A DNA stretch of 42,158 nt from Hyphomicrobiales bacterium. Its GTDB lineage: Bacteria; Pseudomonadota; Alphaproteobacteria; Rhizobiales; Methyloligellaceae. Shown here piece after piece: positions 34,567 through 42,158 of the stretch (position 1 is the stretch's first letter; every line of letters begins with the position of its first letter). The DNA lies in assembly GCA_003228955.1 (NCBI GenBank), contig QIGN01000174.1, positions 1 to 42,158 of the forward strand. The letters are read 5' to 3'. Below the pieces are notes generated by a model that worked only from the letters and a program-made list of their open reading frames with translations, made no database searches and had not been told where the DNA came from. Both the position numbers and the translations under genes were made by a program.

Positions 34567-35757
34567 TTAATTTCCGCCCATCGTCATCTGCTCCCAGAAA
34601 TTCGCCGAGGTGAAGGCATCGGCTGCTGACGCCGTGCGGATTGATGCGCGCGCGGCGTTACGCCTCGCGCTGACCTCAAGAAGACGATCGGGATGGGGAT
34701 GCGGTTTGCGATTGACCGCGCGCCGCCTGATTGGGGCGGCCTCATCTTCGTTCTGTTTCGCGGCTGAAATTGTGCCGGCAGCCAACTCAGCCGGCAGCCG
34801 GACATTGGTCGTCCAGATGCCAATGCTTCCTGGCGCGGCGTCGCTCATTGTTTCCGGGGCCCTGGCCTGGTTGCTGTTGGCGAGAGCCGCTACCTTGGTC
34901 ATCGCGGCAATCGGCGAACCCTTTTGTCCCAGCAGCCCGACCGCTTGCTTCGTATTGACCTCGCCAGGCAAACCGGCGACCGGCATTTGAGTTGCGGAAT
35001 CACGCGATCCGGCTCCGGCACCGCCCTGCATCGCAAGCGCTCCGGACAGGCGCTCTGGTGCTCCCGCGGACGCCTGGGCAATCTGTTTCAGCGGCTCTAC
35101 CGCCGGCTTGCGTGCGGCGCCTGCCGGAGTGGCGGCGACAGCCTGCGACTTTGCATAGTTGCTCACCAGATCATTGTAGACTTGCGTGACCGTGAGCGGG
35201 CGCCCGCGAGAATAGAATATCGGTTTATTTGCCCTGGCAGCCCTGGGGAAATACTTGTCCGCGCGCGCATTCGGGTTGTTCTCCGCGAGTGAGATGAGAT
35301 TGGACGCCCCCTTTGGTCCCAGAAAATGAGCGATATACAGCTCGCCCTGGGTCGGATTGCGTCCCAGTTCGGATGTGATGAACTCAGAGTTCTTTTGCGT
35401 AAAGGCGCCGGCCATCACCGCCGAGATTTCAGGGTTGTTGCGAAGCTGGAGTATCTCGGCCCGCAGCTTCTCGTTGGGCACGTAGTGGCGGCCACTTTGG
35501 GTCTTGAAGATATACGGCGTGTATTTGCCGAGGCCGAATTTGTTACCCGCCTCCTTCACGGTCTTGAGCCAGGTGCTTTCGATGAACTGGAAAAGACCTG
35601 TTGCGCTCGAGGTTCTGGCCTTGGCGCTTGACTTGAAGGCGCTCTCGCGCGCAGCCGTCTTCAGCAAATAGGAAAAATCGGTACCCGTTGCCTGGCTTGC
35701 CTTCCTGATGGCATTGGAAATGTTCAAGGGTGCTTTGATCGCGGAAACGAGAGACAT
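34567..35757 (-). CDS. Lytic transglycosylase-like protein (SLT domain)
   Basis: It is predicted to cut the glycan strands of peptidoglycan. The 396-residue protein has an N-terminal SLT-type domain (about 15-185). The likely catalytic Glu38 lies in LLKTAARESAFKSSAKA, followed by SSATGLFQFIESTWL (the GLxQF motif) and later GELYIAHFLGPKGA. The remaining half is Ala/Pro/Gln-rich, low in complexity and probably disordered. No classic signal peptide is visible, although the first residues (MSLVSAIKAPLNI) are mildly hydrophobic, so export may use another route, such as a flagellar one. Its convergence with the receiver-HPt pair could reflect shared control of motility or division; this is only a suggestion. 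Confidence 0.8.
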   Translation of the reverse strand: MSLVSAIKAPLNISNAIRKASQATGTDFSYLLKTAARESAFKSSAKARTSSATGLFQFIESTWLKTVKEAGNKFGLGKYTPYIFKTQSGRHYVPNEKLRAEILQLRNNPEISAVMAGAFTQKNSEFITSELGRNPTQGELYIAHFLGPKGASNLISLAENNPNARADKYFPRAARANKPIFYSRGRPLTVTQVYNDLVSNYAKSQAVAATPAGAARKPAVEPLKQIAQASAGAPERLSGALAMQGGAGAGSRDSATQMPVAGLPGEVNTKQAVGLLGQKGSPIAAMTKVAALANSNQARAPETMSDAAPGSIGIWTTNVRLPAELAAGTISAAKQNEDEAAPIRRRAVNRKPHPHPDRLLEVSARRNAARASIRTASAADAFTSANFWEQMTMGGN

Positions 35758-35903
35758 AAGGATCTTTCACCGGAACATTTTCGCGCAGCTTCGCCAGCCG
35801 GGCTGCCTGACCATGTACTCCTGCTAAACTACTGATTTATGGTAAACGCCACGTTAACTCCTGCGTCAAAATAGCGTCGGGGACATAAAGCAAGGGAGGC
35901 ACA

Positions 35904-36362
35904 ATGAACGGGATGTATTTTGAGGATTTAGATACGGGTCAGGCATTTGAACACCCGATCCGGCGCACAGTCACGGAAATGGACAACATGCTGTTCAGCT
36001 CGCTGACATATAACGCCCAGCCGCTGCATATTGACCGCCATTTCTGCGAAACCCAGACCGAGTTCGGCCAGCCCCTGATGAACAGCTATTTTACGCTGGG
36101 TCTGATGGTCGGCATTTCCGTCACCGATATTACGCTGGGCACGACCATCGCCAATCTCGGCATGACCGACGTGCGCTTCCCCGCACCTGTGTTTCAGGGC
36201 GACACGCTGCATGTGGCCACCAGCGTGCTGGGCAAGCGCGAAAGCAAGTCGCGCCCTGACGCCGGCGTTGTTGAATTTCAGCATGAAGCCTTCAATCAGG
36301 ACGGCACGCTGGTGGCGATCTGCAAGCGGCAGGTGTTCATGCGCAAAAAGCCGGCCGAATAA
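35904..36362 (+). CDS. MaoC-family dehydratase (enoyl-/mesaconyl-CoA hydratase type)
   Basis: A hot-dog fold protein of 152 residues that adds water to, or removes it from, an acyl-CoA. The motif FSSLTYNAQPLHIDRHFCETQTEFGQPLMNSYFTLGL contains the R-hydratase core with Asp/Asn and His (N.QPLH.D) and the following G. GGGAGG precedes the ATG. It is followed by a CitE-like lyase gene after only 4 bp, so the two act together. This hydratase-lyase pairing is known from C5-dicarboxylate routes such as mesaconyl-CoA, itaconyl-CoA or citramalyl-CoA metabolism. Which substrate applies cannot be read from sequence. It is divergent from the transglycosylase gene. Confidence 0.87.
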   Translation: MNGMYFEDLDTGQAFEHPIRRTVTEMDNMLFSSLTYNAQPLHIDRHFCETQTEFGQPLMNSYFTLGLMVGISVTDITLGTTIANLGMTDVRFPAPVFQGDTLHVATSVLGKRESKSRPDAGVVEFQHEAFNQDGTLVAICKRQVFMRKKPAE

Positions 36363-36366
36363 TCCC

Positions 36367-37239
36367 GTGCGGTCCCTCCTTTTCACCCCCGGCGACAGCG
36401 AGCGCAAGCTCGCAAAGGGCCCCTCAAGCGGTGCGGACGTTATCCTGATCGACCTGGAGGATTCCGTGGCCAGCGATGCCAAACCCGGCGCCCGCAACAA
36501 GGTGGCGGAGTTTCTGGTGCGGCGAGAGTCCAGCCCCTCCGGTCCCTCCATTTATATCCGCATCAATTCTCTTGATACGGAATGGGCGGAAGCCGACCTT
36601 GCCGCTGTCGTACCTGCCGGCCCGGACGGCATCATGCTGCCCAAGGCGCGCTCTTATGACGACGTGAAGCAGCTTACTGAAACACTGGAGATACTCGAAA
36701 AGAATGCGGGGTTTCCAGTGGGCCAAACTTCCATTCTTGTTATTGCTCCGGAAATTCCCGAGGCCGTCCTGAACATGGCTTCGTTTCAGAATTGCGGTCC
36801 AAGGGTGACGGGCATCACCTGGGGCAGTGAAGACCTGGCGACCGGGCTTGGGGCACACGCAAGCAGGGATGATCAAAACCGCTACCGTGCGCCGATGGAG
36901 CTTGCACGCACGTTATGCTTGTGCGCGGGGTCGGCCGCTGGTGTCCTCGCCATAGATACCGTCTATCCCGATTTTCGTGACCTGGAGGGACTTGAACGCG
37001 ATGCGGAGCGCGCGGCGGCGGACGGCTTTTCCGGCAAGCTCGCCATTCATCCCGATCAGGTTCCGGTAATCAACGCAGCTTTCACCCCTGGCGACGATGA
37101 AATCGCCCGCGCCAGGCAAATCGTCGAGGCTTTTGAGGCGGACCCGGGCGCGGGCGTTATCACTCTGGAGGGGTCCATGATCGACCGGCCGCATCTCATT
37201 CACGCGCAAAAACTGTTGCGGCGAGTGAAACCTGCCTAG
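36367..37239 (+). CDS. HpcH/HpaI/CitE-family CoA-ester lyase
   Basis: A TIM-barrel lyase that cleaves beta-hydroxyacyl-CoA esters such as malyl-CoA or citramalyl-CoA. The open frame extends to 36211 inside the MaoC gene, but the family start RSLLFTPGDSERKL is reached from the GTG at 36367, giving 290 residues. Further motifs are VILIDLEDSV (metal/phosphate site), YIRINSLDTEW with the conserved Arg, GIMLPKAR, a region with the acidic ligand (LVIAPEIPEAVL), WGSEDLATGLGA and LAIDTVYPDFRD, and GKLAIHPDQVPVIN. PEIPEAV replaces the more common IETA.G segment. It is translationally close to the MaoC gene. A malyl-CoA lyase role would connect with the MtkAB-like ligase near 16000, though they are 20 kb apart. 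Confidence 0.88.
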   Translation: MRSLLFTPGDSERKLAKGPSSGADVILIDLEDSVASDAKPGARNKVAEFLVRRESSPSGPSIYIRINSLDTEWAEADLAAVVPAGPDGIMLPKARSYDDVKQLTETLEILEKNAGFPVGQTSILVIAPEIPEAVLNMASFQNCGPRVTGITWGSEDLATGLGAHASRDDQNRYRAPMELARTLCLCAGSAAGVLAIDTVYPDFRDLEGLERDAERAAADGFSGKLAIHPDQVPVINAAFTPGDDEIARARQIVEAFEADPGAGVITLEGSMIDRPHLIHAQKLLRRVKPA

Positions 37240-37248
37240 ATTCAGCCC

Positions 37249-37842
37249 TCAGGGCCGATCCAGCGAAAACACCTCATCCACGACCGAATAATCCATATAG
37301 CCGAGCCGTGCGATGGGCCGCATTCCCGCGGTATCCACGCGGCCATCGGCAATGGCGTCGTCGTCGATATGAATGCCGACAACCGCGCCCAGCACGACAA
37401 GATTACCCTCCGCGCCGTTGAGGCCGGGCAGGACAATCGTCTTGTAATATCTGCATTCAAAGGCAACGGGAGACTCCGCGACGCGCGGTGGTTTGACGAG
37501 TTTGCAGGGCGCCGGAGTCAGTCCGGCAAGCGCCATCTCATCGACCTCCGGGCCAACCATCGCGGAAGTCGCATTCATCTGGTCTTTCAAATCATATGTC
37601 GCGAGCGAGCACACGAACTCGCCCGTCGCCTCGATGTTGCGAATGCTGTCCTTGCGCCCGCTGGAGGAAAACATCACGAAAGGCGGGCGATCCGAAACCG
37701 CATTGAAAAAACTGTAGGGCGCGAGATTGACGACGCCATTGGCGTCAAGCGAGGAAATCCACCCGATCGGACGCGGCGCCACCAGCGCCTTGAACGGATC
37801 ATGCTTCATCCCATGCTTGTTTTCTTCTGTTTCGTAAAACAC
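37249..37842 (-). CDS. Flavin reductase-like FMN-binding split-barrel protein
   Basis: The 197-residue product shows the flavin_reduct domain (DIM6/NTAB type): LVAPRPIGWISSLDANGVVNLAPYSFFNAVSDRPPF near the start, then GEFVCSLATYDLKDQMN, and the central ESPVAFECRY strand. Such proteins bind FMN and may supply reduced flavin to a monooxygenase or act as a flavoenzyme themselves. No partner oxygenase is adjacent. Translation starts at a GTG (37842) with GGGGAG upstream. It converges on the CitE-like gene, with 9 bp between stops. A nitroreductase lies 40 bp upstream on the same strand, so the two flavoproteins probably share a transcript. Confidence 0.88.
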   Translation of the reverse strand: MFYETEENKHGMKHDPFKALVAPRPIGWISSLDANGVVNLAPYSFFNAVSDRPPFVMFSSSGRKDSIRNIEATGEFVCSLATYDLKDQMNATSAMVGPEVDEMALAGLTPAPCKLVKPPRVAESPVAFECRYYKTIVLPGLNGAEGNLVVLGAVVGIHIDDDAIADGRVDTAGMRPIARLGYMDYSVVDEVFSLDRP

Positions 37843-37882
37843 AAATTCTGCTCCCCTTCGAGCCGCGGGCCCGGCCGGCCGG

Positions 37883-38467
37883 TCAGGCCATCGTCTCAGG
37901 CGCCCACGAACTTGTTATCCGGTCAATATCCGGGCGCTCGCGCTCGGCAGGCGGCTCCCGCGCCGTCCCAATATAGACAAACCCGGCGACGCGCTCACCA
38001 TCTTCCAGGGCAAGCGCCGAACACACGGACGCATCATAGGCGTACCACTCGGTAATCCACTGGCTGGAAAATCCGAGCGCATTGGCGGCGATCAGCAGAT
38101 TCTGGCAGGCGGCGCCGGCGGAGAGAATTTGCTCCCATTCAGGCACGCTTGCGCTCTCGACGGTTTTTGAAATCACCGCAACCACCACCGGCGCGCGCGA
38201 AAACCGGGCGGACTCGGTTTCGAGCCGAGTGTCACTGGCATCGGGTTCCGCGCTCGCGCAGGCCGCGGCCAGAACGCCGCCAAAGGCCGCGCGCGCATCG
38301 CCCTGAAACAGGATGAACCTCCAGGGGACCAGCTTCTTGTGATCAGGCACCCTTGCGCCGGCGGTGAGAATTTCGCGGAGCTGGTCGCTATCGGGTCCTG
38401 GCGGACCGAGTTTGTTGGCTAACACCGAGCGCCGCTCAAGAAGCAGTTTCATTGCGTTTTCGGGCAT
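37883..38467 (-). CDS. Nitroreductase family flavoprotein (YdjA-like)
   Basis: An FMN-dependent oxidoreductase of about 194 residues. The N-terminal LLLERRSVLANKLGPPGPDSDQLREILTAGARVPDH matches the RRS....L..P.....l..il....r.pdhg pattern of the YdjA-type group. KLVPWRFILFQGDAR and the later LSAGAACQNLLIAANALGFSSQWIT are also typical. The C-terminal FVYIGTAREPPAERERP is the usual FMN-contacting end. I chose the ATG at 38467. ATGs at 38524, 38479 and 38452 share the frame, and none has a convincing ribosome site, so the start is uncertain. The natural substrate is unknown. It is cotranscribed with the flavin reductase-like gene and divergent from the VWA protein. Confidence 0.85.
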   Translation of the reverse strand: MPENAMKLLLERRSVLANKLGPPGPDSDQLREILTAGARVPDHKKLVPWRFILFQGDARAAFGGVLAAACASAEPDASDTRLETESARFSRAPVVVAVISKTVESASVPEWEQILSAGAACQNLLIAANALGFSSQWITEWYAYDASVCSALALEDGERVAGFVYIGTAREPPAERERPDIDRITSSWAPETMA

Positions 38468-38687
38468 GTTGCAATCGCGCATAACGTCAGGAACCGCATT
38501 GCCTATCTTAAAAACGCAGTACAAACAATGGCCCGGCAGCTTTCCCCGCGCCTGGAACCGTTGACATCTAAACGCCCCGGTTTGAAGCTATGCCGAGCCG
38601 TGATATTTTACGAATCAACGGATCATCCTCCAGGCTGGCAACTCGCCTGAATTCACGCTACGGGGATACCGATACGGGAGACACTTC

Positions 38688-40340
38688 ATGTCCACGGCCG
38701 CGCCCCGGCTCATCCTTGCGCCAATCGTGATTGCCGCGACCGCTGGCGTTTGGGCCTTCACCCATGACATAACGCCGGCCCGCGCGCAGGATGCCAAACC
38801 CAATGTCGTCCTCATTCTGGATTCTTCGCGCAGCATGTGGGGGCAGATCGACGGTGTGAACAAGGTGGTCAGCACGCGCAATGTGATCGGCGGCCTCGCC
38901 AGGGACCTTGAAGGCCGCCTCAATCTCGGCATCGTCTCCTTCGGCCACCGGCAGTCAACAGGATGCGGTGATATCCAGTTGATCATGGCCGTCGGCGAGC
39001 AAAAAGCCTCGGATGTCATCAAGACCGTAAACAGCATCAAACCCAAGGGCTCGACACCGATTGCGGCATCTTTGAAAAAGGCCGCCCAGGCCGCCCGCTA
39101 TAAGGACCGGCGCGCCAGCCTGATCCTCATCGCGGACGGGCTCGACAATTGCAATGCAAACCCGTGCGATATGGCGCGCGAATTAAAGCAGGATGGCAAG
39201 GATTTGACGATCCATGCCATCGCCTTCGGCGCGAAGGAAAAAGAAAAACTCAAATCCCTGAAATGTATTGCAGAAAATACCGGCGGCACGTTTGCATCCG
39301 CCGTCAGCGAAAGCGAACTGGCGGCAGGCCTCAAAGCCGCCTTTAACATTGTCATGACCCCCCTGATACCAAAAATTGCCGTGGCGGCGCCCTCGCTCCC
39401 GCAAGCTCCACCCGCGAGTGACCCGCAGCCCCAGGGCACCCCCGAAAGCGATCCGGCCGCCTCCGGTTCCCTGCGCCAAGCGCAGGCGCCTGGCCCGCAA
39501 ACCGCCGAACCGGCGGCGCCTTCAACCACGGCAAAAACACCGCCGCGGACCGGACTCGCCGTACGCGGTGAGTCCGTACCGGTCACCCTGTCGGCGCGCA
39601 CCGTGGACGGCGGCGCGATTATCAAATCCGGACTGGTCTGGTGGGTTTACAAGAACAGCAGGGGCAAGGACGGAAAGTACGAACTCGTTGACACCTTGCG
39701 CGACGCGACGCCAACCGCCGCGCTACCGCCCGGCGCCTACCGGATTGCCGCCACTTACGGCAAGGTCAACCTGATCAAGGACATCAATGTGGAACGCGGG
39801 CGCGCCGTGCGGGAAATTTTCACGCTGAATGCCGGCGGGCTGCGTCTGGCCGCGGTCACCCTGAACGGCACAGCCATCCCGCCCAATTCCGTGCGCTATG
39901 ACCTGTATGCCGATGAAACGGAAACCGACCAGTTCGGAAAGCGCAAACTTCTGCTGCGCGACGCCAAGCCCGGCGTTGTCCTCCGGCTTAATGCGGGCGC
40001 CTATCATGTGGTCAGCACCTATGGAGATGCGAACGCCGTGGTGCGCGCCGACCTGACAGTCGAGCCGGGAAAACTGACCGACGCGGTCATCAATCACAGC
40101 GCCGGAAAAATAACGCTCAAACTGGTGAACCAGCCCGGCGGCGAAGCCCTTGCGAATACGCAATGGAATATTCTCTCCACGGGCGGCGACATCGTGAAGG
40201 AAAGCGCGGGCGCGCTGCCAAGCCATATTCTCGCGGCAGGCAGCTACTCCGTTCTTGCCCGCTATCAGGGCAAAAACTTCACCCGCGAATTTACCGTTGA
40301 GCCCGGCGAGTCAAAGCAGGTCGAGGTTGTGATCCAGTAG
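38688..40340 (+). CDS. Exported von Willebrand factor A-domain protein with C-terminal beta repeats
   Basis: A 550-residue protein with a signal peptide (cleavage likely after ARA near residue 33; GGGAGA before the ATG). Residues about 38-225 form a VWA domain with an intact metal site DSSRS (45-49), a Thr in PKGSTPIAA and a later Asp in LIADGLDNC. A Pro/Ala/Gln-rich linker (about 230-290) leads to a C-terminal half of about three beta-sandwich modules. Each has an ending like PPGAYRIAATYGKVN, NAGAYHVVSTYGDAN or AAGSYSVLARYQGKN followed by a VE.G or VEPG turn. The modules resemble carboxypeptidase-regulatory or PEGA-like surface domains. It is probably a periplasmic or surface adhesion or scaffold protein. 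Homologues are common in Hyphomicrobiales, but I know no function. Confidence 0.85.
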   Translation: MSTAAPRLILAPIVIAATAGVWAFTHDITPARAQDAKPNVVLILDSSRSMWGQIDGVNKVVSTRNVIGGLARDLEGRLNLGIVSFGHRQSTGCGDIQLIMAVGEQKASDVIKTVNSIKPKGSTPIAASLKKAAQAARYKDRRASLILIADGLDNCNANPCDMARELKQDGKDLTIHAIAFGAKEKEKLKSLKCIAENTGGTFASAVSESELAAGLKAAFNIVMTPLIPKIAVAAPSLPQAPPASDPQPQGTPESDPAASGSLRQAQAPGPQTAEPAAPSTTAKTPPRTGLAVRGESVPVTLSARTVDGGAIIKSGLVWWVYKNSRGKDGKYELVDTLRDATPTAALPPGAYRIAATYGKVNLIKDINVERGRAVREIFTLNAGGLRLAAVTLNGTAIPPNSVRYDLYADETETDQFGKRKLLLRDAKPGVVLRLNAGAYHVVSTYGDANAVVRADLTVEPGKLTDAVINHSAGKITLKLVNQPGGEALANTQWNILSTGGDIVKESAGALPSHILAAGSYSVLARYQGKNFTREFTVEPGESKQVEVVIQ

Positions 40341-40364
40341 CTTCGGAAAAACTCCCGCGCATTC

Positions 40365-41282
40365 TTATATTTCAGGAAGCGGGATAAATTCGCTTTCACC
40401 TGGAACATCCTCGAAGCGTTTTGCGCTCCAGTCCGCCTTGGCCTGCTCGATGCGTTCCTTAGAGCTGGAAACGAAATTCCACCAGATATGACGCGGACCA
40501 TCCATCGGTTCACCGCCCAGCAGCATGAACCGGCTGGATTCTGCGGCCTCTACCGTGATCTCATCGCCGGGCCTGAACACAAGGAGCTGTCCCGCGCCAA
40601 ATGTGTCGCCCGCTATTCGGATTTTTCCGGATACCACATAGATACCGCGCTCTTCATGTTCGGCGGGAAGCGGCAACCGCGCGCCGGCCTGCAAAACCGC
40701 GTCGGCATAGAACATTTCGGTGAATGCCTTCACCGGCGAGCGTTCCCCGTAAAGAGACCCGACGATCAGACGCACCTCCTTGCCCCCGTCACTAAGGACA
40801 GGGAGATCGCTCTGCTTGTGATGCGAGAAATCCGGACTGGTTTCCTCTGAAGCCCCGGGAAGCGCAATCCAGGTCTGGATGCCAAACAAATTTGATGTCA
40901 CTTCCCTCAATTCCGGCGCGGTGCGTTCGGAGTGGACAATACCTCTGCCTGCCGTCATCCAGTTGACTTCACCGGGCTGGATGGGCTGGTTTGTACCCAG
41001 GCTGTCGCGATGCATGATTTCACCTTCAAACAAATAGGTGACCGTGGCGATCCCGATATGGGGATGCGGACGCACATCGATGCCGTTACCAATCAGAAAC
41101 TCCGCCGGCCCCACCTGATCAAAAAAGATAAACGGTCCAACCATCTGCTTGTCGGCCGATGGCAGTGCGCGGCGCACCTCGAACCCGCCGAGATCGCGTG
41201 CGCGCGGCACAATTACGGTCTCGATCAGATCGCAGGAACGTGCGTCACCCGGAATTGGATCGGGACAAGGTTGCCAGCTCAT
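40365..41282 (-). CDS. Pirin family protein
   Basis: A bicupin protein of 305 residues. The N-terminal cupin carries the metal ligands in [26 protein letters not shown] (two His, one further His) and a Glu/His in [11 protein letters not shown], the standard pirin site. The C-terminal part has the second, metal-free barrel and ends with [24 protein letters not shown]. Some pirins act as quercetinases, and others modulate enzymes or transcription; the role here is not known. The ATG at 41282 is preceded by a good AAGGAG. It converges on the VWA gene with 24 bp between the stop codons. Confidence 0.92.
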   Translation of the reverse strand: MSWQPCPDPIPGDARSCDLIETVIVPRARDLGGFEVRRALPSADKQMVGPFIFFDQVGPAEFLIGNGIDVRPHPHIGIATVTYLFEGEIMHRDSLGTNQPIQPGEVNWMTAGRGIVHSERTAPELREVTSNLFGIQTWIALPGASEETSPDFSHHKQSDLPVLSDGGKEVRLIVGSLYGERSPVKAFTEMFYADAVLQAGARLPLPAEHEERGIYVVSGKIRIAGDTFGAGQLLVFRPGDEITVEAAESSRFMLLGGEPMDGPRHIWWNFVSSSKERIEQAKADWSAKRFEDVPGESEFIPLPEI

Positions 41283-41361
41283 TTTTCAACTCCTTTTCGC
41301 CAGAGCATATATGCCGAACATAACGGCTTTTTTATCACCAGGCTGAAAGAGCTTGAGCCAA

Positions 41362-42158
41362 TCACGCCGCCCCGGCCTCATAACCGGGCCTCAGATCCGG
41401 CGGGATGACCTCGCTCGCCAGTGCCGCTATTGCGTCATCCAGCGGCAGTACCTGCTGATCTTTCGAGCCCAGACGGCGAATGGAAACGTTGCGCTCCTCC
41501 GCCTCGCGTTTGCCGACAACGAACAGCACCGGCACCTTGGCGACCGAGTGCTCGCGCACCTTGTAGTTGATTTTCTCGTTGCGCAAATCGGCTTCCCCGC
41601 GCAACCCCGCGCTTCCCAGCGCCTCAAGAACGTCGCGGGCATAGTCATCCGCGTCCGAAACGATTGTCGCGACCACCACCTGCACCGGCGCGAGCCAGAG
41701 CGGGAAATGCCCCGCATGCTGTTCGATCAAAATGCCGGTGAAGCGTTCCAGCGATCCGAACATGGCCCGGTGCAGCATGACGGGCACGTGTTTCTCGCCA
41801 TCCGCCCCGATGTAAAAGGCGCCAAGGCGCTCGGGCAGGTTCAGATCCACCTGCAGGGTTCCGCACTGCCAGTCCCGGCCAATGGCGTCGCGCAGCACAT
41901 ATTCGAGTTTTGGCCCGTAAAACGCCCCCTCGCCCGGATTGAGTTGAACCTCGCAGCCCGTGGCCTCGACGGCGGTTTTCAGCGCCGCTTCCGACTGGTC
42001 CCATATTTCATCGGAGCCGACGCGTTTTTCCGGCCGGTCGGAAAATTTGATCACCACATCCTCAAATCCGAAATCGCGGTAGATCGACAACATCAGATCG
42101 TTGACCTTGACGCATTCTTCCGTGATCTGCTCGTGGGTGCAGAAGATATGCGCATCGT
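41362..42158 (-). CDS. thrS: Threonyl-tRNA synthetase, C-terminal part (cut by window edge)
   Basis: It charges tRNA-Thr with threonine. The visible 265 codons, open to the right edge, cover the end of the class II catalytic domain and the whole anticodon-binding domain. [14 protein letters not shown] (motif 2 region), [39 protein letters not shown] and [29 protein letters not shown] (motif 3) are all characteristic. The last part has [19 protein letters not shown] and the usual C-terminus, with stop at 41362. Internal ATGs such as that at 42093 are not starts. The N-terminal TGS and editing domains lie outside the window. tRNA-Thr lies 37 kb away, so there is no direct link. Confidence 0.97.
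   Translation of the reverse strand, partial: DAHIFCTHEQITEECVKVNDLMLSIYRDFGFEDVVIKFSDRPEKRVGSDEIWDQSEAALKTAVEATGCEVQLNPGEGAFYGPKLEYVLRDAIGRDWQCGTLQVDLNLPERLGAFYIGADGEKHVPVMLHRAMFGSLERFTGILIEQHAGHFPLWLAPVQVVVATIVSDADDYARDVLEALGSAGLRGEADLRNEKINYKVREHSVAKVPVLFVVGKREAEERNVSIRRLGSKDQQVLPLDDAIAALASEVIPPDLRPGYEAGAA

Overview
This looks like a chromosomal segment of an alphaproteobacterium, probably of the order Hyphomicrobiales. Protein motifs, moderately high GC, the tuf / tRNA-Gly / tRNA-Tyr / rlmB order and an NAD-linked FeS/molybdopterin formate dehydrogenase fit this, but I could not run a search. There is no IS element, phage integrase or CRISPR array.

Left end (1-4340). The start of tuf lies downstream of tRNA-Gly and tRNA-Tyr, all on the minus strand behind one strong sigma70-type promoter. 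A tandem glycine riboswitch precedes a sodium:alanine/glycine symporter gene. rlmB, a Tyr/Arg/Lys-rich exported protein and tRNA-Thr follow.

Accessory stretch (4340-11250). It holds a 1069-residue exported protein with peptidoglycan-binding, Cys-rich and C-terminal S74 chaperone modules, whose last codons lie in a palindromic intergenic repeat. Next come a DegT-type sugar aminotransferase, a broken nucleotide-sugar epimerase, a remnant of a GMC oxidoreductase and two small proteins. It reads as a decaying surface-polysaccharide locus.

Oxalate/formate region (11400-26550), the core of the window. A leftward operon encodes a two-subunit NDP-forming acyl-CoA ligase (SucCD/MtkAB type), a fused gamma-beta formate dehydrogenase subunit and the catalytic alpha subunit. 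A rightward set encodes a complete tripartite tricarboxylate-type transporter (tctC-tctB-tctA), a GntR/FCD regulator, oxalyl-CoA decarboxylase, formyl-CoA:oxalate CoA-transferase and an IclR regulator. Together they describe uptake of oxalate, activation to oxalyl-CoA, decarboxylation to formyl-CoA, release of formate and oxidation to CO2 with NADH. The palindrome TGGTATACCA overlaps the predicted -10 boxes of both the leftward operon and the gntR gene, so it is the likely GntR operator. The acyl-CoA ligase and the TTT transporter are the parts that do not belong to the textbook oxalate pathway.

Right part (26700-42158). Mostly housekeeping or single genes: a DUF3307 membrane protein, a SulP-STAS-cNMP anion transporter, a GlxR-like beta-hydroxyacid dehydrogenase, a leucyl/phenylalanyl-tRNA-protein transferase, an AT-rich gap with a tiny membrane ORF, cutA, nadK, a receiver/HPt pair, a lytic transglycosylase, a MaoC hydratase with a CitE-like lyase, a flavin reductase, a nitroreductase, a VWA-domain exported protein, a pirin and the 3' part of thrS.
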